A DNA stretch of 64,000 bases from Paragonimus skrjabini miyazakii (lineage: Eukaryota; Platyhelminthes; Trematoda; Plagiorchiida; Troglotrematidae): NCBI GenBank assembly GCA_014338405.1, contig JTDE01001014.1, positions 88,118-152,117 on the forward strand. Reading direction: 5' to 3'. The notes under the pieces were generated by a model. That model was not told where the DNA came from. It saw only the letters and a list, made by a program, of their open reading frames with translations, and did no database searches. Position 1 is the first letter of the stretch. The number at the start of each line of letters is the position of its first letter. The translations under genes and the position numbers were made by a program. Below are positions 57,501 through 60,500 of the stretch, piece by piece.

Positions 57501-60500
57501 CATATACCACCGCCACACTCATATTAACTAACATTCAGGCGAAGTAGAACCATTCTCTACGCAGTACTGCCATCGTACATAAATGCACAGTAACGTTAGT
57601 TAATGGATTGAGGAGAACACAACGTTATGCGCAAGTTGTGGTACTGAACGTCTCGATCACATAGGGAGTATTGTAATCGAACTCGTATCAACAAAGGACT
57701 GGAGGGCCTGCTGTATTCAGACCAATTTGCATTACGCCTGGACCGATTGACCGAATCCGTTGCCCATCAAGTAGGGGTAAAACTTATGTGGATAGGGAGC
57801 GTCTGTATTTGGTCTTCATCAATCTGCGCCATGCTACAAACAAGGGTTCGATTAGTAACACCATCTTGTGCATACCCATATCTTATTTCATCCAATATTT
57901 GTGGAAGATTTAAGTAAGTTGAACATCGGCTAGGCTATTTCCTTTTATGATCATACTTTTGTTTAGGAAGTTCAAATTTAGAATTATAATCCGTCATTGT
58001 GATACTGCTTACTTTGACGGTTTCACGAATCATTGTTTAAGTGCTTTCCCTTTTGCATCGATTGAATTGACATTTACTGCATCGTCCGACTTTTTAACAG
58101 CCACCCTTCCAATATCATGCTTTCCCGTGAAACTGGCAAAGTCGTACACATTGATTTTGGCGATTGCTTCGAAGTGGCCATGCTACGTGAGAAGTTCCCG
58201 GAAAAAGTTCCGTTCCGTCTAACGCGGATGATCATTGCCGCCATGGAGGTAAACATCCCTGTGACCCTCGTTCTCTACCGGTCGTTTCAATGCTTTTCAC
58301 ATTAGTTCACTTCACATTGTCCGTTTTCCTAGTCTGTGCTCATTTTGGATTCGCAGCGATACTTTCTCGATTAAATGAAAACGAAACAAATTTTTTTACT
58401 TGCTTGTCCCTTAATTAAGGTCACTGGGATTGACGGTGTATACCGGCACACTTGCGAAATGGTTATGTCGTTGATGCGCGATAACCGTGAGAGCCTGTTG
58501 GCTGTTCTCGAAGCGTTCATCCATGACCCACTGTTGCAGTGGGTTTTGTTGGAAAACCGCAAAGACTTCACTAACTTGGATACCAAACTAGAGGATGGTG
58601 TCATGGCTGGTGGTCAACCGGCCGGGAATGGATTAGGTGCGCCAGTTGGAAACGGTGCGGGACCCGGTTTGCAGGCTACCGTACAGCCGACCAAAACACA
58701 GTTGCACAGACAAGCAGAATTTCTCCAGCTTCGACAGAATCAAGTTAGTCTGTTGTTCGATAGAACCTTTTCGTTGACTTTGTTTGTCCCATTGATATCA
58801 TCACGGAAATAATGCAGTCTGCACTGTGGTTTATTTTGGATCGGCTGTTGATGATGTATATTATCACCTATGATATTGTGCAAATCAAATTTCTATTTTT
58901 TTTCTTCAAAATTATGGTGGTTAGGCGAAGTCTCGAATAGATTGATACGAGCATTCTACTATGATGTAGTTGCTTGTTGGGTAGCGTTGCAGTTTTATAA
59001 CGTTAATCTGAACGTTCACTTTTCCAATCTGAAATCTGGTCTGTGATTTAATGTAACAACCCATTCTTGTGACAGGACGTGGGTTCCAGAAACAAAATTT
59101 AAGTTTCGAAATCGATACAAAGATAAATAAATGGTTATGATCAATGACAGTCGTTTGATTCCACAGAAGGTATTTTAAGTTCCTCATGTTTCTTTACTTT
59201 TATCATCGACTAGCTTAGAACACTTTTTCATTTATTTCACTCAGATGGTGGGTGCGCAAACCACTGCAGCTCGCCGACCAACTGATCGAACCGGTGGATT
59301 GGCTCCGAATAATACAGCCACACATAATCCGCACGATCAGCATGGCCATCCACCACCGACACAATACGGTCCGCGGCGATCCGAAACGTCACCAAAGCGT
59401 GTGTTCACCAACCCGAATCATCCGGATAGTGTATCGCTGCGTGATCCACATAAGATCAACCCCTGGCGTCATCATTTGTGCAATGGACCCTGGTTTGGGT
59501 GTTACGAAACCGGTTAGTGGTCTGTCTATCCACGTGTCCCCCACAGCTGGTGCTTGGTAGTTTAGCGCAGGTAACTGGTGACGGGATAATCTCGTCCAGC
59601 AAATGTGCTTTTCCAAAATCAATGGAACTGTACACGATTGTGACTAGCCTACTAAGTCGGTATTAAACTCATTCCAGGTCTGATGGATACATACTGTGAT
59701 ACTGCTCATTGTTACTGACGTTTCCACTTTGAATGTTTTACATTAATTGAGTTCTGGACGACGATTTACAGGTGCGTGTTATTGTCTGCTCCGCTTTGTA
59801 CTGAGTAGTTCTACTCAGTGGTCGCGTGCGCTTATATCTCAATCTGCAGTTCCACTATGTCTGAGAACAGACGAACACAGTTAAATACGTGTGCCATACA
59901 GTCCCGAAAGCGCTTGACAGCAGCCGAATATGATGGGTCGTGAACAAACCACCTATCGGGTTGGAGAACGAAATCGTTGATACCTCAATAGAAAATAGCG
60001 AAAGTCCTTTCAGTCGAAATAATGGCTTATTGTAGATTGTCGGGAAGAACCCTGCTCTTAATGATATCCTAGATTAGGACATATCAGTCCGCCGATCACA
60101 ACTCAATAGTTTTCCAGTTTCCGTTCGTTTGCTGACACAGTACTTTTTTCCTTCTATTTCGTTTCTCCTCGGCGTATAGCTAAGCGTTTGCGAAGACAAT
60201 CAGAGACTGGTCATGTGGTAGTCGAACGTCAAGGTAAGTGATCGTTTTTATTTCCTTCGTCTATTTTCGTGAACCGGCTGTGAGAATAATCTCGATGGAA
60301 ACGTTTAGCAGGGAGCCCATCCCAGATTTTTGACTGTTTACGCTTAATATCTCTTTATTTGAGAGGCGCTTCACTTAATGCTTCCATGCCCGACAGTGAG
60401 CATATTGAAGCCTGTTTTAAGTTAGCCATACCTCGTCCTTGACTGCAGTCTATGAAATTTGTTTTTCTCCGTAGTTGCGAGGCGTGACCAACATCGAGTG

